From positions 1-64,000 of the forward strand of contig JAPOXK010000020.1 of the NCBI GenBank assembly GCA_026707145.1: 64,000 nucleotides of DNA, given 5' to 3'. This DNA comes from Chloroflexota bacterium. GTDB taxonomy: Bacteria > Chloroflexota > Dehalococcoidia > Bin125. Shown piece by piece: positions 54,825-63,159 of this stretch. Each line of letters opens with the position of its first letter. Position 1 is the stretch's first letter. The notes beneath the pieces were generated by a model. It was not told where the DNA came from. It saw only the letters and a program-made list of their open reading frames with translations, and did not search any database. The position numbers and the translations under genes were made by a program.

Positions 54825-55286
54825 TCAGTTTCGGCCCGGTCTGCTCTGGGGACGAACCAAGCCGATTCGCGTCGGTGGCCAGTACCGCAACCAGGCCACG
54901 CCGATCAGATCGGTTCGCGGCACGGGGCCGAAGTGTCTGCTATCCGTGCTCGAACGTGGGTTATCGCCATACACGTTCAGGGAGTTTCCCGGACCTGCCG
55001 GCCCGGTTACCCGCTTGATGAGTTCCAGATCCGGGCGATCCGGTCGGCGCGCGACGATGACCCACCCTCGCCACGGAGCATCAACCCACGTGGGCGGAGC
55101 CGTCGCCAGAACGTAATCGCCGGGCTGCAGCGCAGGCAGCATGCTTTCGCCGTTGACGACGAATCGTGCCGAGCGGCGCGCTACCAGTACCAGCGAGGCC
55201 AGCAGGATGGCTAACACCGCCCACCAGGATCCCCCAGCCGTGCTTGCGTGCTGGGAGTTTCGCCCTGTCGCCCCGGCTCCTATCAT
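54825..55286 (-). CDS. sodX: Nickel-type superoxide dismutase maturation protease (signal peptidase I-like)
   Basis: 153 aa from ATG 55286; a TTG at 55343 in the same frame would extend it toward sodN. One N-terminal membrane segment (WWAVLAILLASLVLVA) is followed by the S26 catalytic Ser in VNGESMLPALQPGD and the general-base Lys in LELIKRVTG. The third conserved block is YGDNPRSSTDSRHFGPV. Divergence from the Ni-SOD gene, with 89 bases between, identifies it as the protease that removes the short SodN leader so that His1 can bind nickel. Confidence 0.9.
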   Translation of the reverse strand: MIGAGATGRNSQHASTAGGSWWAVLAILLASLVLVARRSARFVVNGESMLPALQPGDYVLATAPPTWVDAPWRGWVIVARRPDRPDLELIKRVTGPAGPGNSLNVYGDNPRSSTDSRHFGPVPRTDLIGVAWLRYWPPTRIGLVRPQSRPGRN

Positions 55287-55375
55287 GCGGCTCGGACCGT
55301 GCCGCCGGTTGTTCGGTGAAGCGGCTGGCGTGGTCCGTTCCAACAGTGCGTTCGTCCGATGAAGGAGGTAGCGGA

Positions 55376-55807
55376 ATGGCGAATCTCGTGATGGAGTTGG
55401 TGAACTGGGCGCGCACGGCGCGCGTTGCGCATGCCCACTGCGACGTGCCCTGCGGTCTGTATCATCCGCACGCGGCCGAGCTGGCTGCGGAGACGGTCGA
55501 GAAGATGGTGGAGAAGCTCGAGGGCCTGGGCCCCGACGACGGCTCGTTGGCCTGGCGAAACTCCGCCACGCGCATGATCGCCGCCAAGGAGGAGCACGCG
55601 GAGATCGTCAAGCACGAGATCACGATCCTCTGGGGCGATTACTTCAAGCCTCCGCACCTGGAGCAGTGGCCGGAGCTGCACGAGCTCGTTTGGAACACGC
55701 TCAAGCTGGCCGGCTATAACAAGCAGAACGTCGACATGGAAGCCGCCGGCAGGTTGCGGGGCGAGGTGAAGAAGATCGCCGACATCTTCTGGGAATCAAA
55801 AAAGTAG
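55376..55807 (+). CDS. sodN: Nickel-containing superoxide dismutase
   Basis: 143 aa with AAGGAGG upstream of ATG 55376. The nickel hook HCDVPCGLY follows a 20-residue leader ending ARVAHA, which must be cleaved so that the hook becomes the N-terminus. His1, Cys2, Cys6 and Tyr9 of the mature enzyme are all present. The remainder is helical (EKMVEKLEGL, AKEEHAEIVKHEI), as expected for the hexameric enzyme. It protects the cytoplasm from superoxide and is common in marine bacteria and Streptomyces; the sodX partner is divergent. A hairpin follows the stop. Confidence 0.95.
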   Translation: MANLVMELVNWARTARVAHAHCDVPCGLYHPHAAELAAETVEKMVEKLEGLGPDDGSLAWRNSATRMIAAKEEHAEIVKHEITILWGDYFKPPHLEQWPELHELVWNTLKLAGYNKQNVDMEAAGRLRGEVKKIADIFWESKK

Positions 55808-55819
55808 CCACGGCAGTGG

Positions 55820-55857
55820 GGCCGCACGGCGCCTCCGGCCTTGAGGAGCGTGCGGCC
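55820..55857. terminator. Hairpin between convergent sodN and the FmdB-like gene
   Basis: GGCCGCACG (55820-55828) pairs perfectly with CGTGCGGCC (55849-55857). The 20-base interior can pair further (CCTC with GAGG). There is no T-tract on either side. Its place 13 bases after the sodN stop and 8 bases from the end of the convergent gene suggests termination of both. Confidence 0.65.
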
Positions 55858-55864
55858 GTCCGTC

Positions 55865-56164
55865 TCAGTGCGCGTGCGAATGCCCGTGGTCATGGCTGTG
55901 TCCACCATCGCCCCAGCCGCTGGCTAGGCCTTCGTCATCACCGAAATCCCCCGCGTCGAAGTCACCGCCGAGGCCGCCGTCGAGATCACCAAAGTCGTCG
56001 TCGAAATCATCGGACCCGAACGCGGAGATCGCTGACGAATTCCAGACGCGTTGCCCTTGCGTGCCGTCGTCTGGACAGCAAGCCGGATCGCCGGCCTCTT
56101 CGCGCGGTCGTGTGATCTCAAACACAGTGGCGCACTGGCTGCAGCGGAATTCGTAGATCGGCAT
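55865..56164 (-). CDS. FmdB-family zinc-ribbon protein with Asp/His-rich tail
   Basis: 99 aa. The N-terminus PIYEFRCSQCATVFEITR matches the FmdB zinc-ribbon family, which normally has a second CxxC. Here the second site is ACCPDD, so the knuckle is altered. The last 50 residues are Asp/Gly-rich and end in HSHDHGHSHAH, a strong metal-binding tail. Convergence with sodN makes nickel or zinc handling a reasonable guess, but no data show it. Confidence 0.8.
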   Translation of the reverse strand: MPIYEFRCSQCATVFEITRPREEAGDPACCPDDGTQGQRVWNSSAISAFGSDDFDDDFGDLDGGLGGDFDAGDFGDDEGLASGWGDGGHSHDHGHSHAH

Positions 56165-56213
56165 GGTCGCGACTCCGTCGATGATCCCTGGCTAGCCTGG
56201 CAATGATTTTAAC

Positions 56214-56879
56214 CTAGGGTAGCTGCCCCTGGCGGAAGTGGTGAAACGCGAACGCAACGCCCTCTCCGATAGCGAAGCCACCTTCCTCACCGACTAGCTC
56301 GTTTGACAGCGCGCTGCTCGCGCCGCGCGCTAAGGCTGCCGCTCGTAGCGGATAGCGCAGCCCAATCGTGTCGACCCCGCACACCTCATCGCTGATCGGG
56401 ACCAGCGAAACGTAGTCACCCGGTGCGCCCTGGAACCGCACGGACGGAGCGCCGTTCCCGCGCAGCAGCACGCCTTCCGACCAGTCGCTCACGACAGTGA
56501 TGCGCACATCGTGCAGTTCCTGTGCCGAGAGGTACATCAGATTCGCGAAGCCATGATCGAGGCGGTCGGCGCTTTGGACGCCCACCATCACGATTTCGTC
56601 GGCGCCCCGCTGGCGCGCCAGCAGCAATCCGACCATTCCGTCGGTCTGCTGCTCGGGGTTGGGATGCGTGACCAACTCGACGTTGGCCTCCTGGAGCGTG
56701 GCGAGGGCGCTCGCCGGCAGGGAGTCGAGGTCGCCCACGAGCACGTCCGGTAAACGCCCTAACGCCTGCAGGCGTGCAGCGCCGCCATCTGCCGCGATCA
56801 CCAGATCGGCAGTATCCAAGTGCCGGCGCAGGAGCGCTGTTCCCGCTACTTCGCCGGACAGCACGAGCACTGCCTTCAT
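56214..56879 (-). CDS. thiN: Thiamine pyrophosphokinase
   Basis: 221 aa. The TPK motifs are ADGGAARLQALGRLPDVLVG, GDLDSLP and, in place of the usual KDxTD, PEQQTDGMVGLLLA; GNGAPSVRFQGAPGDYVSLVP follows in the C-terminal thiamin-binding domain. It transfers pyrophosphate from ATP to thiamin. It is last in a minus-strand row after the thiolase gene, with 75 bases between. Confidence 0.88.
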   Translation of the reverse strand: MKAVLVLSGEVAGTALLRRHLDTADLVIAADGGAARLQALGRLPDVLVGDLDSLPASALATLQEANVELVTHPNPEQQTDGMVGLLLARQRGADEIVMVGVQSADRLDHGFANLMYLSAQELHDVRITVVSDWSEGVLLRGNGAPSVRFQGAPGDYVSLVPISDEVCGVDTIGLRYPLRAAALARGASSALSNELVGEEGGFAIGEGVAFAFHHFRQGQLP

Positions 56880-56954
56880 GCCATCCCTCCGTCGTGTGGA
56901 GATCAGTGAGGGCGCCCAGCGGGCGCCCTCACATCGTCGCCGAACGGGGTAGCG

Positions 56955-58121
56955 CTACTTCGTCAAGATGTGCACCGCGCAGGCGCTGCCCAAGCCGATC
57001 GTGTGCGCCATGCCTGCCTTGTGATCGGGTACCTGGCGGTCGCCCGCCTGGCCGCGCAGTTGCCACGTGATCTCGCAGATGTTGGCGACGCCCGTCGCGC
57101 CGATCGGGTGCCCCTTGGAGAGCAGGCCACCGCTCGTATTGACCGGGGTCCAGCGCGGGTCACCCTGTGGCCCTGCGAGGTCCGTCAGCTTCTCGTCCAC
57201 CCAGCGGCCGGCTTCACCCTTGGGCGCCAGCTGCAGATTCTCGTAGTGCAGCACTTCGGCCGTTGCGAAACAGTCATGCAGCTCCACGCTGTTGAGATCC
57301 TGCGGGGAGACGCCAGCCTGCTCGTACGCTTCTCGCGCCGCATTCACGGTCATCGTGTTGACGTCCGGGAACGTCAGCACGCGGTCCGTGTACGGATCCG
57401 TGGTCAGCGCCGACGCGGCGACCTTGATCAACTCCCTCGAAAATTGCTTGGCCTTCTCTTTGCTCATCACGACGGCGGCGGCCGCCCCATCGCCGGTGGG
57501 GCAGCACATGTAGAGCGTGTTCGGGTAGGCGACCATGCGGGCGTTGAGCACGTCCTCAAGACTCACCCGCACTTGGTACTGGCTCAGCGGGTTGGCCATG
57601 GCGTGCTCATGGTTCTTCACTGACACCTGGGCGAACTGCTCGATCGTGGTGCCGTACTGGCGGGAATGCTCGAGCCCGGCCATGCCGAATACGCCCGGCA
57701 TGGTGCCGGTGCCCATCACGCCCTCGGGCGAGTAGGCGGGGTCGCCCGTGATGCCTCCCAGCAGGCCGCGCTTGCCCATCTGCTCCACGCCGACCGCCAA
57801 GGCGATGTCGTACGCCCCGGACCCTACGGCGAAGTAGGCCTCACGGAAGGCTGTGGAGCCTGTGGCGCAGGCATTGGCGACGTTGTAGACCGGGATCCCG
57901 GTCATCCCCATCTCTTTGAGGATCTTCTGCCCGATCATGTTGGTTTGGTAGAGACAGCCGGCGGCCATCATCTCGATGTCGTTCAACTGCATCCCGCCGT
58001 CGGCCAGTGCCAGCTGCACCGCTTGGGCGCCCAGCGTCGCGACGTTTTCTTCGGGGTAGCGTCCGAACTTGATCATGCCTACGCCGCCGACGTAGACGTC
58101 CCGCAGTGACTCGTTGTTCAT
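56955..58121 (-). CDS. Thiolase family protein (acetyl-CoA acetyltransferase / SCP-x type)
   Basis: 388 aa. The acylating Cys is in NVANACATGSTAFREA, and the C-terminal block GGLLSKGHPIGATGVANICE carries the catalytic His. The HNxxD-like region typical of classical thiolases is altered (ELHDCFATAEVL), as in the SCP-x/lipid-transfer group. That group usually acts with a DUF35 protein, which is encoded directly upstream. Retro-Claisen or condensation chemistry on an acyl-CoA is expected; the substrate is unknown. Confidence 0.88.
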   Translation of the reverse strand: MNNESLRDVYVGGVGMIKFGRYPEENVATLGAQAVQLALADGGMQLNDIEMMAAGCLYQTNMIGQKILKEMGMTGIPVYNVANACATGSTAFREAYFAVGSGAYDIALAVGVEQMGKRGLLGGITGDPAYSPEGVMGTGTMPGVFGMAGLEHSRQYGTTIEQFAQVSVKNHEHAMANPLSQYQVRVSLEDVLNARMVAYPNTLYMCCPTGDGAAAAVVMSKEKAKQFSRELIKVAASALTTDPYTDRVLTFPDVNTMTVNAAREAYEQAGVSPQDLNSVELHDCFATAEVLHYENLQLAPKGEAGRWVDEKLTDLAGPQGDPRWTPVNTSGGLLSKGHPIGATGVANICEITWQLRGQAGDRQVPDHKAGMAHTIGLGSACAVHILTK

Positions 58122-58184
58122 GCAGCGAACTCCTTCACAGCGACGCTCCGGACGCCGCCTCCTTCCGCCTGATTCTACACCGTG

Positions 58185-58661
58185 CTACGCAGGCTCAAAG
58201 TGCCATACGACGACATCGTTGCCGTCCTTGTCCTTATGGGCCACGGCTGCTTTACCTCGGACTTTCATTCCCATGCGCAGGTTCTTGGGGTCGGCCTCCA
58301 CGCCCACGATGTTGGCCCGCACGGCGACCTTCGCCTCCGCGTCTCCCTCAACCCCGACATCAATGATCCCTCCCACGAACGGCGTCGGGATTCCCGGCCA
58401 GGATTGGTGCACGACCGTGTACACCCAGACTTCGCCCTCGTCGCTCAGCCGAACCGTGCTGAACTGGTCCTCATCCTTACCGTTGCAGACGGCGCAGAAG
58501 CGTCGCGTCGGTGCGTAGAGGAAGACCGTGCGACAGGACTCAGATTTACATTGCAACCCTCGGAGGTATGCCCCTTCGACACTGTTTTCGTTCGGCATGA
58601 TCAGGTAGTCGACGATCGGGCGCAGGCCCGGCTTCGCCTCGGTCGCGGTGTCGCTGGTCAT
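58185..58661 (-). CDS. DUF35 zinc-ribbon/OB-fold acyl-CoA-binding protein
   Basis: 158 aa. The rubredoxin-like zinc knuckle is CKSESC with CAVC about 12 residues later, followed by an OB fold (VWVYTVVHQSWPGIPTPF, then VRANIVGVEADPKNLRMGM). DUF35 proteins form complexes with thiolases or HMG-CoA synthase and pass intermediates. The thiolase gene lies 63 bases downstream. No third partner is seen. Confidence 0.87.
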   Translation of the reverse strand: MTSDTATEAKPGLRPIVDYLIMPNENSVEGAYLRGLQCKSESCRTVFLYAPTRRFCAVCNGKDEDQFSTVRLSDEGEVWVYTVVHQSWPGIPTPFVGGIIDVGVEGDAEAKVAVRANIVGVEADPKNLRMGMKVRGKAAVAHKDKDGNDVVVWHFEPA

Positions 58662-58755
58662 AGTTTCCCTACTGATAGCGGGCCTGATGGAGTCGGGGCC
58701 TCGAGCGTCATTATCGCCATCACCCGGGACCCGTCAAGCGACGAACGCGGATCTA

Positions 58756-59760
58756 CTAGGCGCGGATCCGCCCGTCCGCGCGGAAGTATGACACGGCGTC
58801 GGCGAAGGCTTGGCTGAGAGACGACTGTGGCACCCCCAGCTCCGTGATGGCTTTGGCCGGGTTGAACCACATGCGATGCCGCGCCAGTCGCACCCCCGCA
58901 ATCGACGCTCGCGGCACCCGCGCCCGTCGCCGGCTCCAGCGCTCGTCGACCTGCGCGTAGGCCATCGCCAGCGGCCATGGCAGCGGCAGGCGCGGCGCGC
59001 GCCGGCCGGTGAGCGCTGCGGCGCGCGCCATCACTTCTCGCAGCGTCAGATTGCCTTGCGCGTGTCCCAAGATGTACCGCTCCCCCACGCGCCCCCGCTG
59101 CCAGGCCAGCACGTGCCCGGCCGCCACGTCCCGTACGGGCACGATGTTGAGCCCGGCGCCGCGCAGGTAGCCCGGCAGGTCCCCATTGGCCGCGTCGCGG
59201 ATGAGGCGGCCCGTTGGAGTCGGCTTCACGTCCAGTGCTCCGATCGGCGCCGTTGGGTTCACGACCACGGCCGGCAGTCCCTCCTCGGCGATCAGGGCGT
59301 GGACCAGCCGTTCGCTGTGATACTTGCTCGCTTCGTAAGGTCCGGCCAACTCGTGCTCGTTCGCCCACTGCTCCTCCGTCGCGGGTGCGCGGGCGTTGGC
59401 TGCGTATCCGATCGCCGCTACCGACGAGGTGTGCACAACTCGTTCGACGCCGGACCGCAGGGCTGCCTGCATCAGTGCGCGCGTCCCCTCCACGTTCACG
59501 GCGCGTATCTGTACGCCGTCGCCCGCGAGTTCGTAGAGAGCCGCGACGTGGAACAAGACGTCGATGCTGGCCAGGGCTCGCTCCAGTGAGCCAACGTCGG
59601 TGAGATCGCCCTTCGCCCGCTCTACCGCCAAACCCTGCAGGTTCGCCGGCATGCCGTCTCCGCGCACCAGCGCGCGGACTTCGACGCCTTCTTTGATCAG
59701 CGCTCGCACCACGTGTGCGCCGATAAACCCACTGCCCCCCGTGACGAGCGCGCGTGTCAT
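58756..59760 (-). CDS. hpnA: Hopanoid-associated sugar epimerase HpnA
   Basis: 334 aa extended short-chain dehydrogenase. The NAD-binding GGSGFIGAHVVRALIKEG is followed by VVHTSSVAAIG and the catalytic YEASKYHSE (YxxxK). The pattern VNPTAPIGALDVKPTPTGR is typical of HpnA. The start overlaps the hpnG stop (ATGA). It probably acts on the sugar-derived side chain of extended hopanoids, although its exact reaction is not settled. Confidence 0.88.
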   Translation of the reverse strand: MTRALVTGGSGFIGAHVVRALIKEGVEVRALVRGDGMPANLQGLAVERAKGDLTDVGSLERALASIDVLFHVAALYELAGDGVQIRAVNVEGTRALMQAALRSGVERVVHTSSVAAIGYAANARAPATEEQWANEHELAGPYEASKYHSERLVHALIAEEGLPAVVVNPTAPIGALDVKPTPTGRLIRDAANGDLPGYLRGAGLNIVPVRDVAAGHVLAWQRGRVGERYILGHAQGNLTLREVMARAAALTGRRAPRLPLPWPLAMAYAQVDERWSRRRARVPRASIAGVRLARHRMWFNPAKAITELGVPQSSLSQAFADAVSYFRADGRIRA

Positions 59761-60521
59761 GCGTGGGCGCCTTGGCGCGGAGTGTCGACCAGCGCCTCAA
59801 GCACGGCGTCGATCGCGCGCCGCGCCGCTCGCCGGCGCCACGCGAGTCGCGGCAGCGCCAAAGCGAGACTGGGCCCGCGCAGCAGGCTGCGCGCGACCTC
59901 GCTCACCGAGGGGCCGCGCCAGTCCCAACTCTCCACGGCGGATGGTAGGTCCGCTTCCACGGGATCGAGCACCGCCCGCAGCGATGTGAACGGTAGCCCG
60001 AGCTCGCCGGCGGCTTCCGCCCACAGGTAATCCTCCATCTGCACCACGCTCGCCTGTGACCGGCTGCCCCGGTCGCGTTTCTCCTCGGCGCGCCGCAGGG
60101 GCGCGGCGACGGTCAAGCTCTCGCCTCGCGTCCATGGGACGCGGGCGCGATCGAGCGCCTCCACGCCAAGCGCCGCTAAATCCTTGTCCGGCTGGAGCCT
60201 CTCCCCCACGCGTTGACCGCCTCGTCCTTGACGCTGGAACGCCTCCGCGAGAACGACCGTGCCCGGTGCCAAGCCGGCGCGCATGCCCCCGGCTACGCCA
60301 ACGGCCAGCAATCTGCTCGCTGGCGGATCGAGGGACGTCAGCGCCGCGCCCGTTGCCGCCGCCCGCTCCATCCCAGGCCCCGACACCACGACCCATACCC
60401 CCGCCCCTTTGCGCTCGCCCCACGTCGCCCACCCGTCTCCGAGCTCCACCCGACGCGGACGGCGCAATCGTCGCGAGAACGCGCTTGCTTCCCAGGGCAA
60501 CGCCGTCAGAATCGTGAGCAC
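59757..60521 (-). CDS. hpnG: Adenosylhopane nucleosidase HpnG
   Basis: 254 aa of the nucleoside-phosphorylase superfamily. AVGVAGGMRAGLAPGTVVLA and VQMEDYLWAEAAGELGLPF (the MExx-type ribose site) are visible. HpnG removes adenine from adenosylhopane made by HpnH, giving ribosylhopane. It overlaps hpnA downstream. A hairpin lies between hpnH and this gene. Confidence 0.85.
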   Translation of the reverse strand: MLTILTALPWEASAFSRRLRRPRRVELGDGWATWGERKGAGVWVVVSGPGMERAAATGAALTSLDPPASRLLAVGVAGGMRAGLAPGTVVLAEAFQRQGRGGQRVGERLQPDKDLAALGVEALDRARVPWTRGESLTVAAPLRRAEEKRDRGSRSQASVVQMEDYLWAEAAGELGLPFTSLRAVLDPVEADLPSAVESWDWRGPSVSEVARSLLRGPSLALALPRLAWRRRAARRAIDAVLEALVDTPRQGAHA

Positions 60522-60570
60522 GGCCCGCTCGCAGGTCTTGGCGCAGCCTCCCGTGTGCGGGTTTCCGGAA

Positions 60571-60604
60571 CGGAAAAGCTCGCCGCGCCGGTCGAGCTTT
60601 TTCG
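60571..60604. terminator. Intergenic hairpin between hpnH and hpnG
   Basis: CGGAAAAGCTCG pairs with CGAGCTTTTTCG (12 bp with one G-T pair, 10-base loop). It lies 20 bases after the hpnH stop on the minus strand. It could reduce read-through from hpnH into hpnG, or protect the hpnH message. Confidence 0.5.
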
Positions 60605-60623
60605 GCGTGCTGCGGCCCGGGAT

Positions 60624-61631
60624 CTAGATCAGTGCGCTCTTAAGGGCGCGCAACCCACGCAGGGGGTTGGTGCTCGCATCGATCACCGCGGTTGCCTCGA
60701 ACCCGGAGTGCACCATGCAGTTCTGACACTTGGGGTTGCCGCTCGCGTGGCCGTACTGGCTCCAGTCCGTCTCGTTGATCAGTTCGTCGAACGTGTCAAC
60801 GTAACCTTCGTCCATTAGGTAGCAGGGCCGCTGCCAGCCCAACACGGAGCGTGTCGGATTCCCCCAGGGCGTGCAGTCATACTCGATCTCGCCCTTGAGA
60901 AAATCGAGGAAGAGCTGGCTCTGGTTGAACGTCCACTGCGACGGCGGCTCGCGCAGGATCTCCCGAAACAGCTCCCGCGTCTGATTGCGTGTGAGGAAGT
61001 GCTCTTGGTCCGGGGCTTTCTCGTAAGCGTAGCCCGGCGAGACCATCATGCCGTCGACGCCCAACTCCGTGAGGTGATCGAACATCTCGCGCACCCGCTT
61101 GGGGTCGGCGCCCAGGAAGATCGTGCTGTTGGTCGTGATGCGGAAGCCGCGCTCTTTGGCGGCCTTGATCGCGGCGATCGCCACGTCGAACACCCCGTCG
61201 CGACAGACCGATGCATCATGCTCTTTGCGCAGCCCGTCGATGTGAACGGAGAACGTAAGGTAGGGATTTGGCTCAAACTGGTCGAGTTTTTTCTCCAGCA
61301 GGATCGCGTTCGTGCAGAGGTAAACGAATTTCTTTCGCTCGATCAGCCCGGCCACGATCCGCCCGATCTCCGGGTGGATGAGCGGCTCCCCGCCGGGGAT
61401 CGAGACGATCGGCGCGCCGCACTCGTCGGCCGCCGACCAGCACTCTTCCGGGCTGAGCCGTGTCCGCAGGATGTCGACGGGGTGCTGGATCTTGCCGCAG
61501 CCGGCGCACTCCAGGTTGCAGGCGTACAACGGCTCCAGCATCAGTACCAGGGGATAGCGCTCGACGCCTTTCAGGCGCTGCTTGGCGACGTACTTTCCGA
61601 CCGAGATCGCTTCGCGGAGGGGAACAGCCAT
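60624..61631 (-). CDS. hpnH: Adenosylhopane synthase HpnH (radical SAM)
   Basis: 335 aa from ATG 61631. The radical SAM cluster motif CNLECAGC (Cys38, 42, 45) sits in [31 protein letters not shown] follows as the GGE-type motif. A C-terminal [14 protein letters not shown] is typical of HpnH. It adds the 5-prime-deoxyadenosyl group to diploptene. The next genes are hpnG and hpnA, so hopanoid elongation is encoded here. Squalene-hopene cyclase and hpnCDE are not in the window. Confidence 0.92.
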   Translation of the reverse strand: MAVPLREAISVGKYVAKQRLKGVERYPLVLMLEPLYACNLECAGCGKIQHPVDILRTRLSPEECWSAADECGAPIVSIPGGEPLIHPEIGRIVAGLIERKKFVYLCTNAILLEKKLDQFEPNPYLTFSVHIDGLRKEHDASVCRDGVFDVAIAAIKAAKERGFRITTNSTIFLGADPKRVREMFDHLTELGVDGMMVSPGYAYEKAPDQEHFLTRNQTRELFREILREPPSQWTFNQSQLFLDFLKGEIEYDCTPWGNPTRSVLGWQRPCYLMDEGYVDTFDELINETDWSQYGHASGNPKCQNCMVHSGFEATAVIDASTNPLRGLRALKSALI

Positions 61632-61705
61632 ATGCCTACACAATCCGGATCAGCCGCGCGAAATCGACGGCAATATAACACGGGATACCCCAAGCTCGTT
61701 TGCCG

Positions 61706-62308
61706 CTACTGTTGAATCTCCAGCAGGCTCAGTGCTTGGTGGTATTCGCTCGGTGAGTCGAGATCGAGCCCTACGAGCGGATCATTGGTCTCGACGAATC
61801 GCGTAGTCTGCCGGTGGCGCGCGCGCACTGCTTTGAGGCCTTGCCCGACTTCGTCGACTTGCTGCAACTCTGGCAGCAATCTTCCCGCGAACGCCACGGG
61901 ATGACCGTTCTTTTCGTCATAACGAGGAACAGTGATCGATGCTCGCCCTCGCGCCATCTCTTCGACTAAGCGGCGGACCGTTCTGACGCTGCAGGGTCCG
62001 TCGACATTGGCCGTCACGATCGCGTCTCGTCCCTCCGGCAGGATGGCCGCCCCCACCCGCACGGACGACGCGCGCCCCTCGGCGTACCGATGATTGACCA
62101 CCATGCGGCAAGGCGCCCCGCAAGCGACGCGCGAACGAATCGCATCGGCTTGATGGCCGAGGACGACGATCACCGGATCGCAGCCGGCTGCGATCAGGGT
62201 GTCGATCTGATGCTGAAGGAGCGGCCGGCCGCCCCAGTCAAGCAGCGCTTTGGCGGTGCCCATCCGCGTGGACGCGCCTGCGGATAGGAGGAGGGCGGCG
62301 GCACTCAC
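61706..62308 (-). CDS. MobA-like nucleotidyltransferase
   Basis: 200 aa from GTG 62308, overlapping the stop of the FAD-protein gene (GTGA); a much longer frame to 63307 is an antisense artefact. The nucleotide-binding N-terminus AALLLSAGASTRMGTAKALL and the VTANVDGP metal site identify the MobA/MocA group. MocA-type enzymes attach CMP or GMP to molybdopterin for molybdenum hydroxylases, which fits the CoxM-like neighbour. Confidence 0.85.
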   Translation of the reverse strand: MSAAALLLSAGASTRMGTAKALLDWGGRPLLQHQIDTLIAAGCDPVIVVLGHQADAIRSRVACGAPCRMVVNHRYAEGRASSVRVGAAILPEGRDAIVTANVDGPCSVRTVRRLVEEMARGRASITVPRYDEKNGHPVAFAGRLLPELQQVDEVGQGLKAVRARHRQTTRFVETNDPLVGLDLDSPSEYHQALSLLEIQQ

Positions 62309-63159
62309 GCGCCTGCGGCGGCGAACGCCGCCGCCGTCGCCTCCCGCGTGATCCGTTCGAAGATCGCGAGTCTCTGATCGCGCGGCCGCTCTTCCTTGTC
62401 CGGCGGATCGACCTCTTCCCGCGCCGTCTGCCCGGCGATCGAGAAGAGATCCTCGCTTCCCCCTCGCCCCACGAGTGCGGTTTCCACCAGTCTCGCTCGC
62501 CCGACCAGCGGATCGAGTCCTCCAAGCGCAACCCGCGCGGCGCTGATCTGGTCTCCGCTGCGGGCCAGCATGACTGCCACGGCCTCCTTTAGCTGTCCGC
62601 CATCGCTCAGCTCCTCGGCATACGCCTCTCCCACGCGACAGCCGCCTTCTTCCCCGAGCGGCGAAAGCCAGACGCCTAAAAGGATTTCGTAGGGGCGCAG
62701 GTGGTTTCGGGTGGGGTTCGCCAAGATGGATTCCACCGGTACGCGCCGCTGCCCCTCGGGTGAGACCAGCTCTGCTTCCGCTCCCAATGTCATCATCGCC
62801 GTCGCCAGCGCGCTCGATCCGCCATCCGCCAGGAGACGACCACCCAAAGTGGTGCGGCTCAGAGTAGGCGTCTGTACGCGCGGCCGATGGTGCTCGATCG
62901 CTGTGCGCACCAGTCCCGGCCACCCGGACGCATCGTGGAGCAGCGTGAGTTTGGCGGCGGCTCCGATCCAGCCGCTTTCCGGATCGAGGCGCTGCGCCTC
63001 CTCGATCCTTTCGATCGACACCAGGACCTTCGGCGTGCGCAACACGTTGAGCAAGAGGTTGGACATCACGGTCGTCCCGCCACTGACCACCCATGCATTC
63101 CGGTTCTTGGCTAGGATCTGAACGGCCTCTTCTGCCCGCGTCGGCGTCAGCTTGTGCAT
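62305..63159 (-). CDS. FAD-binding subunit of a molybdenum hydroxylase type (CoxM-like)
   Basis: 284 aa. The FAD-binding first half has VVSGGTTVMSNLL (for the AGGT loop) and TTLGGRLLADGGSSALATAM (for TIGG). The second half resembles the CO-dehydrogenase flavoprotein C-terminal domain (SAARVALGGLDPLVGRARLV). No molybdenum-binding large subunit or 2Fe-2S small subunit gene is in the window, so it is an orphan here. It overlaps both the IscU-like gene and the MobA-like gene. Confidence 0.83.
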   Translation of the reverse strand: MHKLTPTRAEEAVQILAKNRNAWVVSGGTTVMSNLLLNVLRTPKVLVSIERIEEAQRLDPESGWIGAAAKLTLLHDASGWPGLVRTAIEHHRPRVQTPTLSRTTLGGRLLADGGSSALATAMMTLGAEAELVSPEGQRRVPVESILANPTRNHLRPYEILLGVWLSPLGEEGGCRVGEAYAEELSDGGQLKEAVAVMLARSGDQISAARVALGGLDPLVGRARLVETALVGRGGSEDLFSIAGQTAREEVDPPDKEERPRDQRLAIFERITREATAAAFAAAGA

